A stretch of DNA of 64,000 nucleotides from Jiangella ureilytica (lineage in GTDB: Bacteria; Actinomycetota; Actinomycetes; Jiangellales; Jiangellaceae): positions 32,771 to 96,770 of the forward strand of contig NZ_SMKL01000017.1 in the NCBI RefSeq assembly GCF_004348545.1. Reading direction: 5' to 3'. Numbering within the stretch: position 1 is the first letter of the stretch; each line of letters opens with the position of its first letter. A model generated the notes under the pieces. It worked only from the letters and a program-made list of their open reading frames with translations. It was not told where the DNA came from and ran no database searches. Below, piece by piece: positions 30,873 through 39,185 of this stretch. A program made the position numbers and the translations under genes.

Positions 30873-32474
30873 TCAGTCGGCGCCGGCGACGAGCGGGGCG
30901 AGCGTGACGTCCGGGTGCCGGCGTTCCACCGAGGCGAGCCGCCACTTGTCCGGGAACAGCGCCAGCAGGGCGCCGTCGCGGCGCTCGGCGACCTCGACCC
31001 CGGCCTCGGCGTCGAGCACGGGGACGCCGTCGGCGTCGGTGAGCCGGGCCAGCCCGTACGGCAGTGAGTCGAGCGCGATGGGCACGCCGAACTCCTGGCC
31101 GAGCCGGGCGGTGGCGACCTCGAACTGCAGCGGGCCTACTGCGGCGAGGATCGGGGCGCCGTCGCCGCGCTGCTTCGACGTCAGGATCTGCACGACGCCC
31201 TCTTCGGCCAGCTGCTCGATGCCGCGACGGAACTGCTTGGCCTTGCCGGTGTCGGTGGTGCGCGCGGTGACGAAGTGCTCAGGCGCGAACGACGGCATGG
31301 GCGGGAACGCGACGGGGGAGCCCTCGGCATGCAGGGTGTCGCCGACGGTGAGCGCGTTGGCGTTGACCAGGCCGACGATGTCGCCGGGATAGGCGATGTC
31401 GATGGTCTCGCGCTCGCGGCCGAGCATGGTGCGGGCGTACTTGGTGGCGAACGGGCGCCCCGTGGCAGCGTGGGTGACGACGGCGCCGCGCTCGAACTTG
31501 CCCGAGCAGACGCGGACGAACGCCAGCCGGTCGCGGTGCGCCTTGTCCATGCCGGCCTGGACCTTGAACACCAGCCCCGAGAACGGCGCGTCGACCGGGC
31601 GCGGCTCGCCGGCGGCGTCGGGCCGGGCGCCGGGCGGAGGGGCCAGCGCGACGATGGCCTCGAGCAGCTGGCGCACGCCGACGTTGACCACGGCGGCCCC
31701 GAACAGCATGGGTGTCGACGTGCCGGCCAGGAACGACTCGACGTCGACGCCGTCGAGCAGCGACACCTCGTCGAGCGCCGTCCCCCAGGCGTCGGTGTGC
31801 TGCTCCTTCGCCTCGGCCGACGTGAGCGTGTGCTCCTCGGCGATGCGCGCGCCGCCGGGCGCCCGCTCGAACGTCGTCATGGTCTCGTCGTCGCGGTTCA
31901 GCAGCCCGTGGAAGGTGCCGGCCTCGCCGACCGGCCAGTTCAGCGGCGTGGCCTTGAGCCCGATGCGCTGGTCCAGCTCGTCGACGAGGTCGAGCACGTG
32001 CATGCCGGGGCGGTCCCACTTGTTCACGAACGTGACGACCGGGACGCCGCGGTGGCGGCAGACGTCGAACAGCTTCAGCGTCTGCGGCTCGAGCCCCTTC
32101 GCGGCGTCGAGCAGCATGACCGCGCAGTCGACGGCGGCCAGGACCCGGTAGGTGTCCTCGGAGAAGTCGGCGTGCCCCGGGGTGTCGAGTAGGTTGACGA
32201 CGTGGCCCTGGTACTCGAACTGCAGCGCCGCCGAGGTGACGGAGATGCCGCGGGCCTGTTCCATCTCCATCCAGTCGGAGATGATGCCGCGCCGGCCGGA
32301 CTTGCCGTGGACCGCGCCCGCCTCGCCGATGACGCGGGCGTGCAGCGCCAGCGCCTCGGTGAGCGTCGACTTGCCGGCATCGGGGTGACTGATGACGGCG
32401 AACGTGCGGCGCCTGGCCGCCTCGGCGGCGACGCCGGAGGCAGCAGCGGGCGACGCGGCAGAGGTGGGGGGCAT
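30873..32474 (-). CDS. prfC: Peptide chain release factor 3
   Basis: 533 residues from ATG 32474. GTPase motifs: G1 SHPDAGKST (29-37), switch ARGISVTSA, G3 DTPGHADFSEDTYR, G4 NKWDRPG. Domain 2 has the EF-like beta barrel (VFKVQAGMDKAHRDRLAFVRVCSGKFERG), and the C-terminal domain carries GPLQFEVATARLGQEFGV and the LDSLPYGLARL segment, the RF3 signature as opposed to EF-G or LepA. RF3 recycles RF1/RF2 from the ribosome after peptide release. RF3 is patchily distributed among actinomycetes. Confidence 0.96.
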   Translation of the reverse strand: MPPTSAASPAAASGVAAEAARRRTFAVISHPDAGKSTLTEALALHARVIGEAGAVHGKSGRRGIISDWMEMEQARGISVTSAALQFEYQGHVVNLLDTPGHADFSEDTYRVLAAVDCAVMLLDAAKGLEPQTLKLFDVCRHRGVPVVTFVNKWDRPGMHVLDLVDELDQRIGLKATPLNWPVGEAGTFHGLLNRDDETMTTFERAPGGARIAEEHTLTSAEAKEQHTDAWGTALDEVSLLDGVDVESFLAGTSTPMLFGAAVVNVGVRQLLEAIVALAPPPGARPDAAGEPRPVDAPFSGLVFKVQAGMDKAHRDRLAFVRVCSGKFERGAVVTHAATGRPFATKYARTMLGRERETIDIAYPGDIVGLVNANALTVGDTLHAEGSPVAFPPMPSFAPEHFVTARTTDTGKAKQFRRGIEQLAEEGVVQILTSKQRGDGAPILAAVGPLQFEVATARLGQEFGVPIALDSLPYGLARLTDADGVPVLDAEAGVEVAERRDGALLALFPDKWRLASVERRHPDVTLAPLVAGAD

Positions 32475-32518
32475 GGCCTCAATTCTACGACCGCCCGCCG
32501 CCCGCCCCGTCTACCCAG

Positions 32519-32579
32519 GTTGATCATGGAGAAATCGGCCTTCCGAGGCGGCCGGAACCCCGATTTCTCCATGATCAAC
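32519..32579. repeat. Palindromic element copy A
   Basis: Left arm GTTGATCATGGAGAAATCGG (32519-32538) and its exact complement (32560-32579) frame a 21-base middle. The element continues to about 32583 on the right with GGGG, matching copy B. Copy B (33539-33607) is nearly the same sequence in the opposite orientation. The stop codon of the nuclease-like gene lies inside the right arm, so its last Pro, Arg and stop come from the element. Confidence 0.92.
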
Positions 32580-33477
32580 GGGGAGCCGGGAGGGTGGAGC
32601 GGAGGTGGACGTAGCGGCGGATGCGATCGACGGTGCGCTGCGGGTGGCGGATGATGTCGTCGGCGGTGAGGGGGATGACGATCCAGCCGGCGTCGCGCAA
32701 CTGTTCGTCGCGGTAGCGGTCGCGCCGCCATTGGCGCCGGTCGGTGCGGTGGTGGTCGCCGTCGTACTCGATGGCGATCTTCAGGTCGGGGTAGCAGAGG
32801 TCGGGGCGGGCGAGCCAGGCGCCGGTGTCGTCGGTGATGTTCACGCCGATGTCGGGGCAGGGCAGGCCGGCGTCGATCAGGAGCAGGCGCACGCGGGTCT
32901 CCATGGGGGAGTCGACGCCGGGGCGGATCAGGCGCAGCGCCTCGCGGGCGGTCACGATGCCGCGGCGGCGGGTGCCGGCGGCGACCTCGTCGTGCAGGCG
33001 CTCGTGGGTGGTCCAGCGGCGCAGTATGGCGTCGCCCAGCGTGACGAGGTCGTCGCGGCGCCAGGTCGCGGCGAGGTGGACGAACGTGCGTTCCGGGGCG
33101 ACGACGGGCACGCCGTGCACCTCGATGACGGTGGCGCGGTCGAGGCCGACGTGACCGTCGGTGCCGGCCAGCCGGGGGACGACGGCGCCGGGCGGGACCG
33201 CGACGTCGAGGTCGCCGTCGAACTCGGGTACGGGGAGGTCGCACAGCAGCGCCGCGGTCTCGTGGCTGTACGCGACCTCGCGCGGCAGGACCAGCCGGAG
33301 TGCGCGGCAGCGGGTGACGAGCGAGTCGGGCAGCGCCGCGGGGACCCGCACCCCGCGGAACGGCCGCCGGAACCGCGGGCCGTCCAACAGATCGACGGGC
33401 AGACCCGCGGCCGTCGCGTCGGCGACGTGGAACGGCTGCGAGCCGAACGGCTCCGGGATGACGGGTCGGCGTGGCAC
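32575..33477 (-). CDS. DUF559 / AbiEi-like endonuclease-fold protein
   Basis: 300 residues. Residues about 60-160 resemble the AbiEi-type domain (AYSHETAALLCDLP, VIEVHGVPVVAPERTFVHLA). Residues about 190-290 are a Vsr/DUF559 PD-(D/E)xK nuclease-like domain: ETRVRLLLIDAGL, ARPDLCYPDLKIAIEYDGDHH with D and ExD, and the WIVIPLTADDI ending. The conserved acidic residues suggest a metal-dependent nuclease, but no activity is proved. Two palindromes run inverted to each other around the gene: copy A holds the stop and copy B starts 61 bases upstream of the ATG. Genes like this occur in many copies in actinomycete genomes with no known role. Confidence 0.85.
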   Translation of the reverse strand: MPRRPVIPEPFGSQPFHVADATAAGLPVDLLDGPRFRRPFRGVRVPAALPDSLVTRCRALRLVLPREVAYSHETAALLCDLPVPEFDGDLDVAVPPGAVVPRLAGTDGHVGLDRATVIEVHGVPVVAPERTFVHLAATWRRDDLVTLGDAILRRWTTHERLHDEVAAGTRRRGIVTAREALRLIRPGVDSPMETRVRLLLIDAGLPCPDIGVNITDDTGAWLARPDLCYPDLKIAIEYDGDHHRTDRRQWRRDRYRDEQLRDAGWIVIPLTADDIIRHPQRTVDRIRRYVHLRSTLPAPR

Positions 33478-33538
33478 CGCCCGATCATCGCCCGAACCCG
33501 CGAACCGCCCCGAAAGCTATCCACAGCCCTCCCCCGAC

Positions 33539-33607
33539 CCCCGTTGATCATGGAGAAATCGGGGTTCCCGGGCCGCCGGAGGGCCGATTTCTCCATGATC
33601 AACGGGG
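33539..33607. repeat. Palindromic element copy B
   Basis: The same 20-base arm GTTGATCATGGAGAAATCGG begins at 33543 and its complement ends at 33603; four more G-C pairs extend the stem to 24 bp. The 21-base middle begins GGTTCC, as does the middle of copy A when that copy is read on the other strand, and both contain GGCCGCC. The copies run inverted to each other and bracket the nuclease-like gene. Confidence 0.92.
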
Positions 33608-33685
33608 CGGGGGTGACGGGATGTGGCGGTAGGACGGCGCGATCGCGCCTGGGCAACGCGCGGCGCGCGGCGGACGATCGGTGAC

Positions 33686-34282
33686 ATGAGCAGAGCACTT
33701 CTCGTCATCGACATCCAGGAGTCGTTCCGGCAGCGCGACAGCTGGGAGCTGATCTCCGACCCCGACGTCGCGGGGAAGGCGGCCACGCTGGTCGAGCACG
33801 CCCGCGCCGGCGGCGACCACGTGATCTGGGTCCTGCACACCGAGCCCGGCACCGGCAACGTCTTCGATCCCGAGCTGGGGCACGTGCGGCTGCAGCCCGG
33901 CCTGGACCCCGAGCCCGGCGAGCCGGTGCTGACCAAGACCTCGCACAACGCGTTCACCACCACGAACCTGCAGCAGCTGCTCACCGAGCGGGGCGTCCGC
34001 GAGGTGGTGGTCAGCGGCATCCGCACCGAGCAGTGCTGCGAGACCACCGCCCGCCTGGCCAGTGACCTCGGCTACCGGGTGACGTTCGTCATCGACGCGA
34101 CGGCGACGAACCCGATCGAGCACCCGGAGGCGCCGGCCGGGCGCAGCAACGCCGAGATCATGGCCGACCCCCGCACGCTGCAGGTGCCCGACGTCCTGGC
34201 GCGGACGGAGTACGCGCTGGCGGGGCGGTTCGCGACGGTGGTACGGGTCGCCGATGTCGTGGGCGAGGCGGTCACCGTCTAG
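33686..34282 (+). CDS. Isochorismatase-family cysteine hydrolase
   Basis: 198 residues from ATG 33686. Catalytic triad visible: Asp in LLVIDIQESF, Lys in VLTKTSHNAF, Cys in SGIRTEQCCETTAR, with a cis-peptide-like VVVSGI. The family hydrolyses N-carbamoyl amides, nicotinamide or isochorismate. Substrate unknown. The divergent palindrome-bracketed gene is upstream; the NTF2-like gene follows 19 bases later, possibly cotranscribed. Confidence 0.9.
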   Translation: MSRALLVIDIQESFRQRDSWELISDPDVAGKAATLVEHARAGGDHVIWVLHTEPGTGNVFDPELGHVRLQPGLDPEPGEPVLTKTSHNAFTTTNLQQLLTERGVREVVVSGIRTEQCCETTARLASDLGYRVTFVIDATATNPIEHPEAPAGRSNAEIMADPRTLQVPDVLARTEYALAGRFATVVRVADVVGEAVTV

Positions 34283-34301
34283 CCGTGGCAGGCTGGCGGT
34301 C

Positions 34302-34676
34302 ATGGACAGAGCACGGGTCGACGCGTGGATCGAGGCCTATGAGCTCGCCTGGCGCACGCCCGGCGTCGAGCCGCTCGGCGAGCTGTTCACCGCCGACGCG
34401 ACCTACTCGCAGGGCCCCTACCAGGACCCGGTCGTCGGACTGCCGGCGATCGGGCGCATGTGGGAGGCGCAGCGCGACGGCCCCGACGAGGTGTTCCGCA
34501 TGGACACCGAGGTGGTGGCGGTCGACGGCGACACCGCGGTCGTGCGGGCCGAGGTCTGGTACGGCGACCCCGTGACGCAGGAGTACCGCGACCTCTGGGT
34601 CGTCCGCCTGGGCGACGACGGGCGCTGCAGCTGGTTCGAGGAGTGGCCGTTCGCCCCGCCCAGCCGCCGCGGCTGA
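34302..34676 (+). CDS. SnoaL/NTF2-like protein
   Basis: 124 residues from ATG 34302. The NTF2-like fold pattern is clear: N-terminal helices (ARVDAWIEAYELAWRTPG), LGELFTADATYSQGPYQDPVVGLPAI, then beta strands EVVAVDGDTAVVRAEVWYGDP and LWVVRLGDDGRCSWFEEWPF. The cone-shaped pocket can be a cyclase, isomerase or binding site. Function unknown. It converges with the WYL regulator three bases away. Confidence 0.85.
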   Translation: MDRARVDAWIEAYELAWRTPGVEPLGELFTADATYSQGPYQDPVVGLPAIGRMWEAQRDGPDEVFRMDTEVVAVDGDTAVVRAEVWYGDPVTQEYRDLWVVRLGDDGRCSWFEEWPFAPPSRRG

Positions 34677-34679
34677 GCC

Positions 34680-35498
34680 CTACTCGGACCCGGCCGGGCC
34701 GGGGCGGAAGATCTCGCGCACGTCGCGCGGCTGGAAGGTCTCGTGCGTGGCCTGCGCCGCCGTGACGTGGTCGAGCTGGAACCAGCGCCCGGTGTCGGTC
34801 TCGCGGCTCCAGGCGAGCACGAACCAGGCCCCGCGGGAGTGGGCGAACCCGAGCGGCTCGACCTGCTCGGTGAGGGCGGGGCCGTCGGCGGGCGCATAGT
34901 CGAGCAGGACGACGCGGTGGTCGCGGATGGCGTCGGTCAGGGCGGTGCGGACGGTGTCGTCGTGCGGCGGCACCGGCTCGCCCGGCCGGATCCAGATGCG
35001 GTCGGCGACGGCGGTGACGTCGGCCCGGCGGTCGGTGGCGACCGCCCGCAGCACCTTCGCGGCGGCGGACGACGCGGCGGCGGCGTACGGCTGGTCGGGA
35101 ACGGACTGCAGCCCGATGACGATGGCCAGCGCCTCGTCGGGCGTGAGGGTGAGCGAGCGCTGCCCGGTCTGGTCGATGACGTAGCCGCCCTGCGGCCCGC
35201 TGGAGGCCCGGATCGGCACGCCTGCCTGTTGCAGCGCGATGACGTCGCGCTTCACGGTGCGGGCGGACACGCCGAGCCGCTGGGCCAGCCAGGACGACGT
35301 GCGGCCCTGCCGGCCCGCGGCGTGCAGCTCGCGGGCGAGGTGATCGAGGCGGTTGCTGCGGCTGGCCCGGCCGGCGGCGGTGTCGCCCGCCGCGGAGGGT
35401 GCCGAGATCTCGGCCGCACCCGGCCGGCGCATGCGCGGCAGCCGGGAGGGCGCGTCGGTGGTGTCGTGCTGAGCCGTCGCCTGGCTCTGGCTGCCCAT
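34680..35498 (-). CDS. WYL-domain transcriptional regulator
   Basis: 272 residues from ATG 35498 with GGAGGACC upstream. A disordered N-terminal segment of about 55 residues is followed by a DeoR-like winged helix (LDHLARELHAAGRQGRTSSWLAQRLGVSARTVKRDVIALQQAGVPI, GGYVIDQ), then a WYL domain (VVLLDYAPADG, VEPLGFAHSRGAWFVLAWS, RWFQLDHVTAAQ). WYL domains bind single-stranded nucleic acid or nucleotides; some repress DNA-damage genes. Confidence 0.9.
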   Translation of the reverse strand: MGSQSQATAQHDTTDAPSRLPRMRRPGAAEISAPSAAGDTAAGRASRSNRLDHLARELHAAGRQGRTSSWLAQRLGVSARTVKRDVIALQQAGVPIRASSGPQGGYVIDQTGQRSLTLTPDEALAIVIGLQSVPDQPYAAAASSAAAKVLRAVATDRRADVTAVADRIWIRPGEPVPPHDDTVRTALTDAIRDHRVVLLDYAPADGPALTEQVEPLGFAHSRGAWFVLAWSRETDTGRWFQLDHVTAAQATHETFQPRDVREIFRPGPAGSE

Positions 35499-35697
35499 CG
35501 CCGGTCCTCCCCGTGGCCGGTCCCTTCGGCCCGGCCGCACCCCCGTGATGTCGATTGTCGCCGACCGCGAGGTCTGACGTCAGTCCCCGATGATCGTGTC
35601 GGGTCATAGCAAAGCACGCCGCGGGCCCTCAGGCGTGGTGCTCGCCCGGCGTGGCTCGCGAATGCCTCACCAGGCACTCGTCGGTTACCGTCTACGT

Positions 35698-37359
35698 GTG
35701 GATGCGAGGCCGGCCGAACTCACCCACATCGGCCCATACCGAGTGCTCCGGCAGATCGGTGAGGGCGGCATGGGGGTGGTCTATCTGGCGACGGCTCCCG
35801 ACGGCCGTCCGGTGGCGGTCAAGACGCTCCGCCCGTGGCTGGTCGGCGGCACCGACGGGCGGCGCCGGTTCGAGCGCGAGGTCACCACGCTCACCCGGGT
35901 CCGCGGCGCCAGGGTGGCCGAGGTCCTCGATGCCGACGTGTCGGCCGAGCCGCCCTACATCGTCACCCGGTTCGTCGACGGCGTCCCCTTGAGCACGTGG
36001 GTGGCCGAGCACGGGACGCTTGCCGACGGCGACCTGAAGATCCTGGCGCACGGCCTGCTCGAGGCGCTGACCTCGGTGCACGCGGCCGGCGTGGTGCACC
36101 GCGACATCAAGCCCGGCAACGTCATGCTGGCGCCGGGCGGGCCGGTGCTCATCGACTTCGGCATCGCGCACGCCACCGACGACACCCGGCTCACCGCCAC
36201 CGGCCTCATCTCCGGCACGCCCGGATACTTCGCCCCCGAGACCATCCTCGGCCGCGACCCGACTCCAGCCACCGACGTCCACGCCTGGGCGGCCACGCTG
36301 ACCTACGCCGCCACCGGCCGGGCGCCGTACGGCGGCGGCCCCGACCTCGCCGTCGTCGACCGCATCCGGCGGGGCGAGCACGACCTCACGGGTGTCGCGC
36401 CCTGGCTGGCGACGGTGCTCGACGCCGCGCTGCACCCCGATCCCGCCCGCCGGCCGGGGGTCGCCGACATCATGCGGGTGGTCGGCCCGCTCGAGGCGGC
36501 CACGGTCGCCACCGCGCCGACGGTCGCCGTCCCGCCGGCCGAGGCGGCCACCGTCGCCGTCCCGCCGCACGCCGCTCCCACCGTCGCCGCGCCGCCGTCC
36601 CCGGCGCTCGACGACACCGCCGTCATCGCGCCGGTCCCGCCGCCCCCGCAGGGACCACCGCCGCCGCTGCCCGGCTACGAGCAGCGCAACCGCGAGCACC
36701 TCGCCCGCCGGCACCAGCAGCCCCAGCAGCCGGCCAAGCCGTCGCCGCTGGCCGTGCCGCCGCCGCGCCCTGGCGGCGAGTCGCCGGCGCCGGGCAGCTG
36801 GCGGTCTCGGGTGGCCATCGGCCTGGGCGGGCTGCTGCTGTTCTTCCTCATCGCGTCGACGCCGTACGCGGGCGCCGTCGCCGCCCTGATGATCCTGCTG
36901 ACGGGGCGCATCGTCTGGCGCATCCAGCGGCGGCTGTTCGAGCGGCGCGAGGCGCGCGGCGCCCAGCGCAACGACTCCGTGGTGGCGGCGCTGGCCGCGC
37001 CATGGGACATGCTGGCGGCTGCCGTCCCGTGCCTCGCCCAGCTCGTGGTGGCGGCCGTGGGCGCCGCGCTCGTCGGAGGCACCCTCGACCTGCTCGACGC
37101 GGGCGATGCGCGGACGCCGTCGGTCGGGGCCGCCGTCGTGGCGACCTGGCTGATCTGGCGCGGCCCCGGAACGGTGCGCAGCCGGCACGGCATCCGGTCG
37201 ATCCTGGCGCCGCTCGACCGGTCGCGCGACCTCGCCTGGGTGGTGCTCGGCGCGCTCTTCGTCCTGGTGTGCGCAGCGGCCCTGGTGTTCGACTCGTTCG
37301 GGGCCGGATGGTGGCCCGCCGACTACTCCCTGACCGACCTGAACCGGTGGCGCGGCTGA
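35698..37359 (+). CDS. Transmembrane Ser/Thr protein kinase
   Basis: 553 residues from GTG 35698; an in-frame ATG at 35662 is possible. The kinase domain (about 10-265) has IGEGGMGVVYLA, VAVKTL, HRDIKPGNVML, IDFGIAH and SGTPGYFAPE, and ends ALHPDPARRPG. A Pro/Ala-rich linker with repeats of the TVAVPPAEA type follows (about 265-375). The C-terminus (about 375-540) holds several membrane segments (LGGLLLFFLIASTPYAGAVAALMILLTG, CLAQLVVAAVGAALVGG, WVVLGALFVLVCAAALVF). There are no PASTA domains, so its ligand is unknown. A PHO-like repeat region separates it from the DUF47 gene. Confidence 0.93.
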   Translation: MDARPAELTHIGPYRVLRQIGEGGMGVVYLATAPDGRPVAVKTLRPWLVGGTDGRRRFEREVTTLTRVRGARVAEVLDADVSAEPPYIVTRFVDGVPLSTWVAEHGTLADGDLKILAHGLLEALTSVHAAGVVHRDIKPGNVMLAPGGPVLIDFGIAHATDDTRLTATGLISGTPGYFAPETILGRDPTPATDVHAWAATLTYAATGRAPYGGGPDLAVVDRIRRGEHDLTGVAPWLATVLDAALHPDPARRPGVADIMRVVGPLEAATVATAPTVAVPPAEAATVAVPPHAAPTVAAPPSPALDDTAVIAPVPPPPQGPPPPLPGYEQRNREHLARRHQQPQQPAKPSPLAVPPPRPGGESPAPGSWRSRVAIGLGGLLLFFLIASTPYAGAVAALMILLTGRIVWRIQRRLFERREARGAQRNDSVVAALAAPWDMLAAAVPCLAQLVVAAVGAALVGGTLDLLDAGDARTPSVGAAVVATWLIWRGPGTVRSRHGIRSILAPLDRSRDLAWVVLGALFVLVCAAALVFDSFGAGWWPADYSLTDLNRWRG

Positions 37360-37403
37360 AGATCCACAGGTGAACAGCCGATGCGTGTGCGGCGTCACAG
37401 ACT

Positions 37404-37436
37404 GTTCACCGTTTAGCATTCCACCGTTCGCCCACG
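37404..37436 (+). promoter_or_regulatory. PHO-box-like direct repeats before the DUF47-PiT operon
   Basis: Three consecutive 11-base units: GTTCACCGTTT (37404-37414), AGCATTCCACC (37415-37425), GTTCGCCCACG (37426-37436). Units 1 and 3 fit the GTTCACC core of actinobacterial PhoP boxes. The box ends 17 bases before the GTG start and covers the likely -10 region, so PhoP binding here would be expected to repress rather than activate. Confidence 0.5.
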
Positions 37437-37453
37437 TCCGACAGAGGAGTTTC

Positions 37454-38065
37454 GTGCGCTTTTCACCGCGAGACAACGCCTTCTTCGACCTGTTCGCCGC
37501 CGACGCTCGCAACGTCCGCGACGGCGTGCGGCTGCTGTCCCAGGCGCTCGCGTCCGACGCGGACCGTGCGGCGCTGGCCGTCGCGCTCAAAGAGGTCGAG
37601 CACCAGGGCGACGAGCACACCCACGACATCATCCGGCGGGTCAACTCCACGTTCGTCACACCGTTCGACCGCGAGGACATCTACCGGCTGGCCAGTGCGC
37701 TCGACGACGTCCTCGACGACGTCGACGCGGCGCTGGACCTCATGGTGCTGTACCGCGTGGGCGACCTGCCCGCGGGGGTCGGTGACATGGTCGACGTCCT
37801 CGACCGCGCGGCCGAGCTGACCGCCGAGGCGATGCCGCGGCTGCGGACGGCGTCGGAGCTGACCGACTACTGGATCGAGGTCAACCGGCTGGAGAACCAG
37901 GCCGATCAGGTCTACCGGCGGCTGCTCGCCCGCATCTTCTCCGGCGAGTACGACGCGCTGACGGTGCACAAGCTCAAGGACGTCGTCGACACCCTGGAGG
38001 ACGCCGTCGACGGCTTCGAGACCGTCGCGAACATCGTCGAGCAGATCGCCATCAAGGAGTCGTGA
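37454..38065 (+). CDS. DUF47/PhoU-like phosphate transport accessory protein
   Basis: 203 residues from GTG 37454, with AGAGGAG upstream. All-helical PhoU-like protein: FFDLFAADARNVRDGVRLLSQAL, EVEHQGDEHTHDIIRRVNSTFVTPFDREDIYRLASALDDVLDDVDAAL, YWIEVNRLENQADQVYRRLLARIF and a final helix DVVDTLEDAVDGFETVANIVEQIA. The paired E-x3-D/E-x3-D clusters bind metals in PhoU. It usually regulates the adjacent PiT permease, which starts 4 bases later. Confidence 0.93.
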   Translation: MRFSPRDNAFFDLFAADARNVRDGVRLLSQALASDADRAALAVALKEVEHQGDEHTHDIIRRVNSTFVTPFDREDIYRLASALDDVLDDVDAALDLMVLYRVGDLPAGVGDMVDVLDRAAELTAEAMPRLRTASELTDYWIEVNRLENQADQVYRRLLARIFSGEYDALTVHKLKDVVDTLEDAVDGFETVANIVEQIAIKES

Positions 38066-38069
38066 GCGG

Positions 38070-39077
38070 GTGGAGCTCGCGCTCATCCTGACGGTGATCG
38101 TCGTCGCCCTGTCGTTCGACTACACCAACGGGTTCCACGACGCCGCCAACGCGATCGCGACGTCGGTGTCCACCCGCGCGCTGACGCCCCGCGCGGCGCT
38201 GCTCATGGCGGCATCGATGAACCTCATCGGCGCGTTCCTCGGCACCGGCGTGGCCGAGACCGTCGGCTCCGGCATCATCGTGGCGCCGCAGGGCGACAGG
38301 GGGCTGCTGGTCGTGCTCGCCGCCCTGGTCGGCGCGATCGTCTGGAACCTCATCACCTGGTGGTTCGGCCTGCCGTCGTCCTCGTCGCACGCGCTCATCG
38401 GCGGCCTGGTCGGCGCCGCCCTCGCGTCGGCCAACACGGTGCAGTGGACCGGCATCTTCCAGAAGGTCGTCATCCCGATGGTGCTCTCGCCGATCGTCGG
38501 GTTCCTGCTCGCCTTCCTGGTCATGACGGCGATCCAGTGGATCTTCCGGCGGGCCCACCCCGGGCGGGTCAACCGCGGCTTCCGAATGGCGCAGACGCTC
38601 AGCGCCGCGGCCATGGCGCTGGGCCACGGCCTGCAGGACGCGCAGAAGACCATGGGCGTCATCACGCTCGCACTGGTGGTCGGGCAGTACCAGACCGGCT
38701 TCGAGGTGCAGTGGTGGGTCATCGTGCTGGCGGCGACGGCGCTCGCGGCGGGCACGTACGCCGGCGGCTGGCGCATCATGCGCACGCTGGGCCGGCGCAT
38801 CGTGCACCTCGACCCGCCCATGGGGTTCGCGGCCGAGTCGGTGGCCGCCAGCGTGCTCTACACCACCGCGTTCGCCTTCCACGCCCCGATCTCGACGACC
38901 CAGACCATCACGTCCGCCGTCATCGGCGTGGGGGCGACGAGGCGCCTCTCGGCGGTGCGCTGGGGCGTCGCCGGCAACATCGTCACGGCCTGGGTGCTGA
39001 CCATCCCGATGGCCGGGCTTGCGGCGGCGCTCTGCTACGCGCTGCTGCACCTGGTGCCGGGGCTCAGCTCGCTCTGA
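38070..39077 (+). CDS. pitH: Low-affinity inorganic phosphate transporter (PiT)
   Basis: 335 residues from GTG 38070. The two inverted PiT repeats are recognisable: SFDYTNGFHDAANAIATSVSTRALTPRAA and, later, VTAWVLTIPMAGLAAAL. AQTLSAAAMALGHGLQDAQKTMGVITLAL is the second GHG-x-x-DAxK repeat. About ten hydrophobic segments. It imports metal-phosphate by proton coupling. It directly follows DUF47. In Streptomyces the pst genes come next, but here the giant ThuA gene intervenes. Confidence 0.95.
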   Translation: MELALILTVIVVALSFDYTNGFHDAANAIATSVSTRALTPRAALLMAASMNLIGAFLGTGVAETVGSGIIVAPQGDRGLLVVLAALVGAIVWNLITWWFGLPSSSSHALIGGLVGAALASANTVQWTGIFQKVVIPMVLSPIVGFLLAFLVMTAIQWIFRRAHPGRVNRGFRMAQTLSAAAMALGHGLQDAQKTMGVITLALVVGQYQTGFEVQWWVIVLAATALAAGTYAGGWRIMRTLGRRIVHLDPPMGFAAESVAASVLYTTAFAFHAPISTTQTITSAVIGVGATRRLSAVRWGVAGNIVTAWVLTIPMAGLAAALCYALLHLVPGLSSL

Positions 39078-39100
39078 CTTCTCTCCTGCCGGCCGATGCC

Positions 39101-39151
39101 TTGACAGCATGCGCCCGGCACCGACAGTCTTGGTCGCGGTAAGCGCTTTCC
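39101..39151 (+). promoter_or_regulatory. Promoter with LacI-type operator for the ThuA gene
   Basis: TTGACA (39101-39106) is a consensus -35. Downstream lies GGTAAGCGCTTTCC (39138-39151), a near-perfect palindrome that matches the central AAGCGCTT of LacI/GalR operators. It sits 34 bases before the ATG at 39186 and downstream of the likely start site, so repressor binding would block transcription. The regulator gene is not in the window. Confidence 0.6.
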
Positions 39152-39185
39152 GTACGTCCTGACCCCCGCATGGACGGAGTCCCGA

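Noticed and set aside
39061..39117. Possible terminator after the PiT gene
   Set aside because: TGCCGG and CCGGCA can pair over six bases only and are far apart, so it was not listed.
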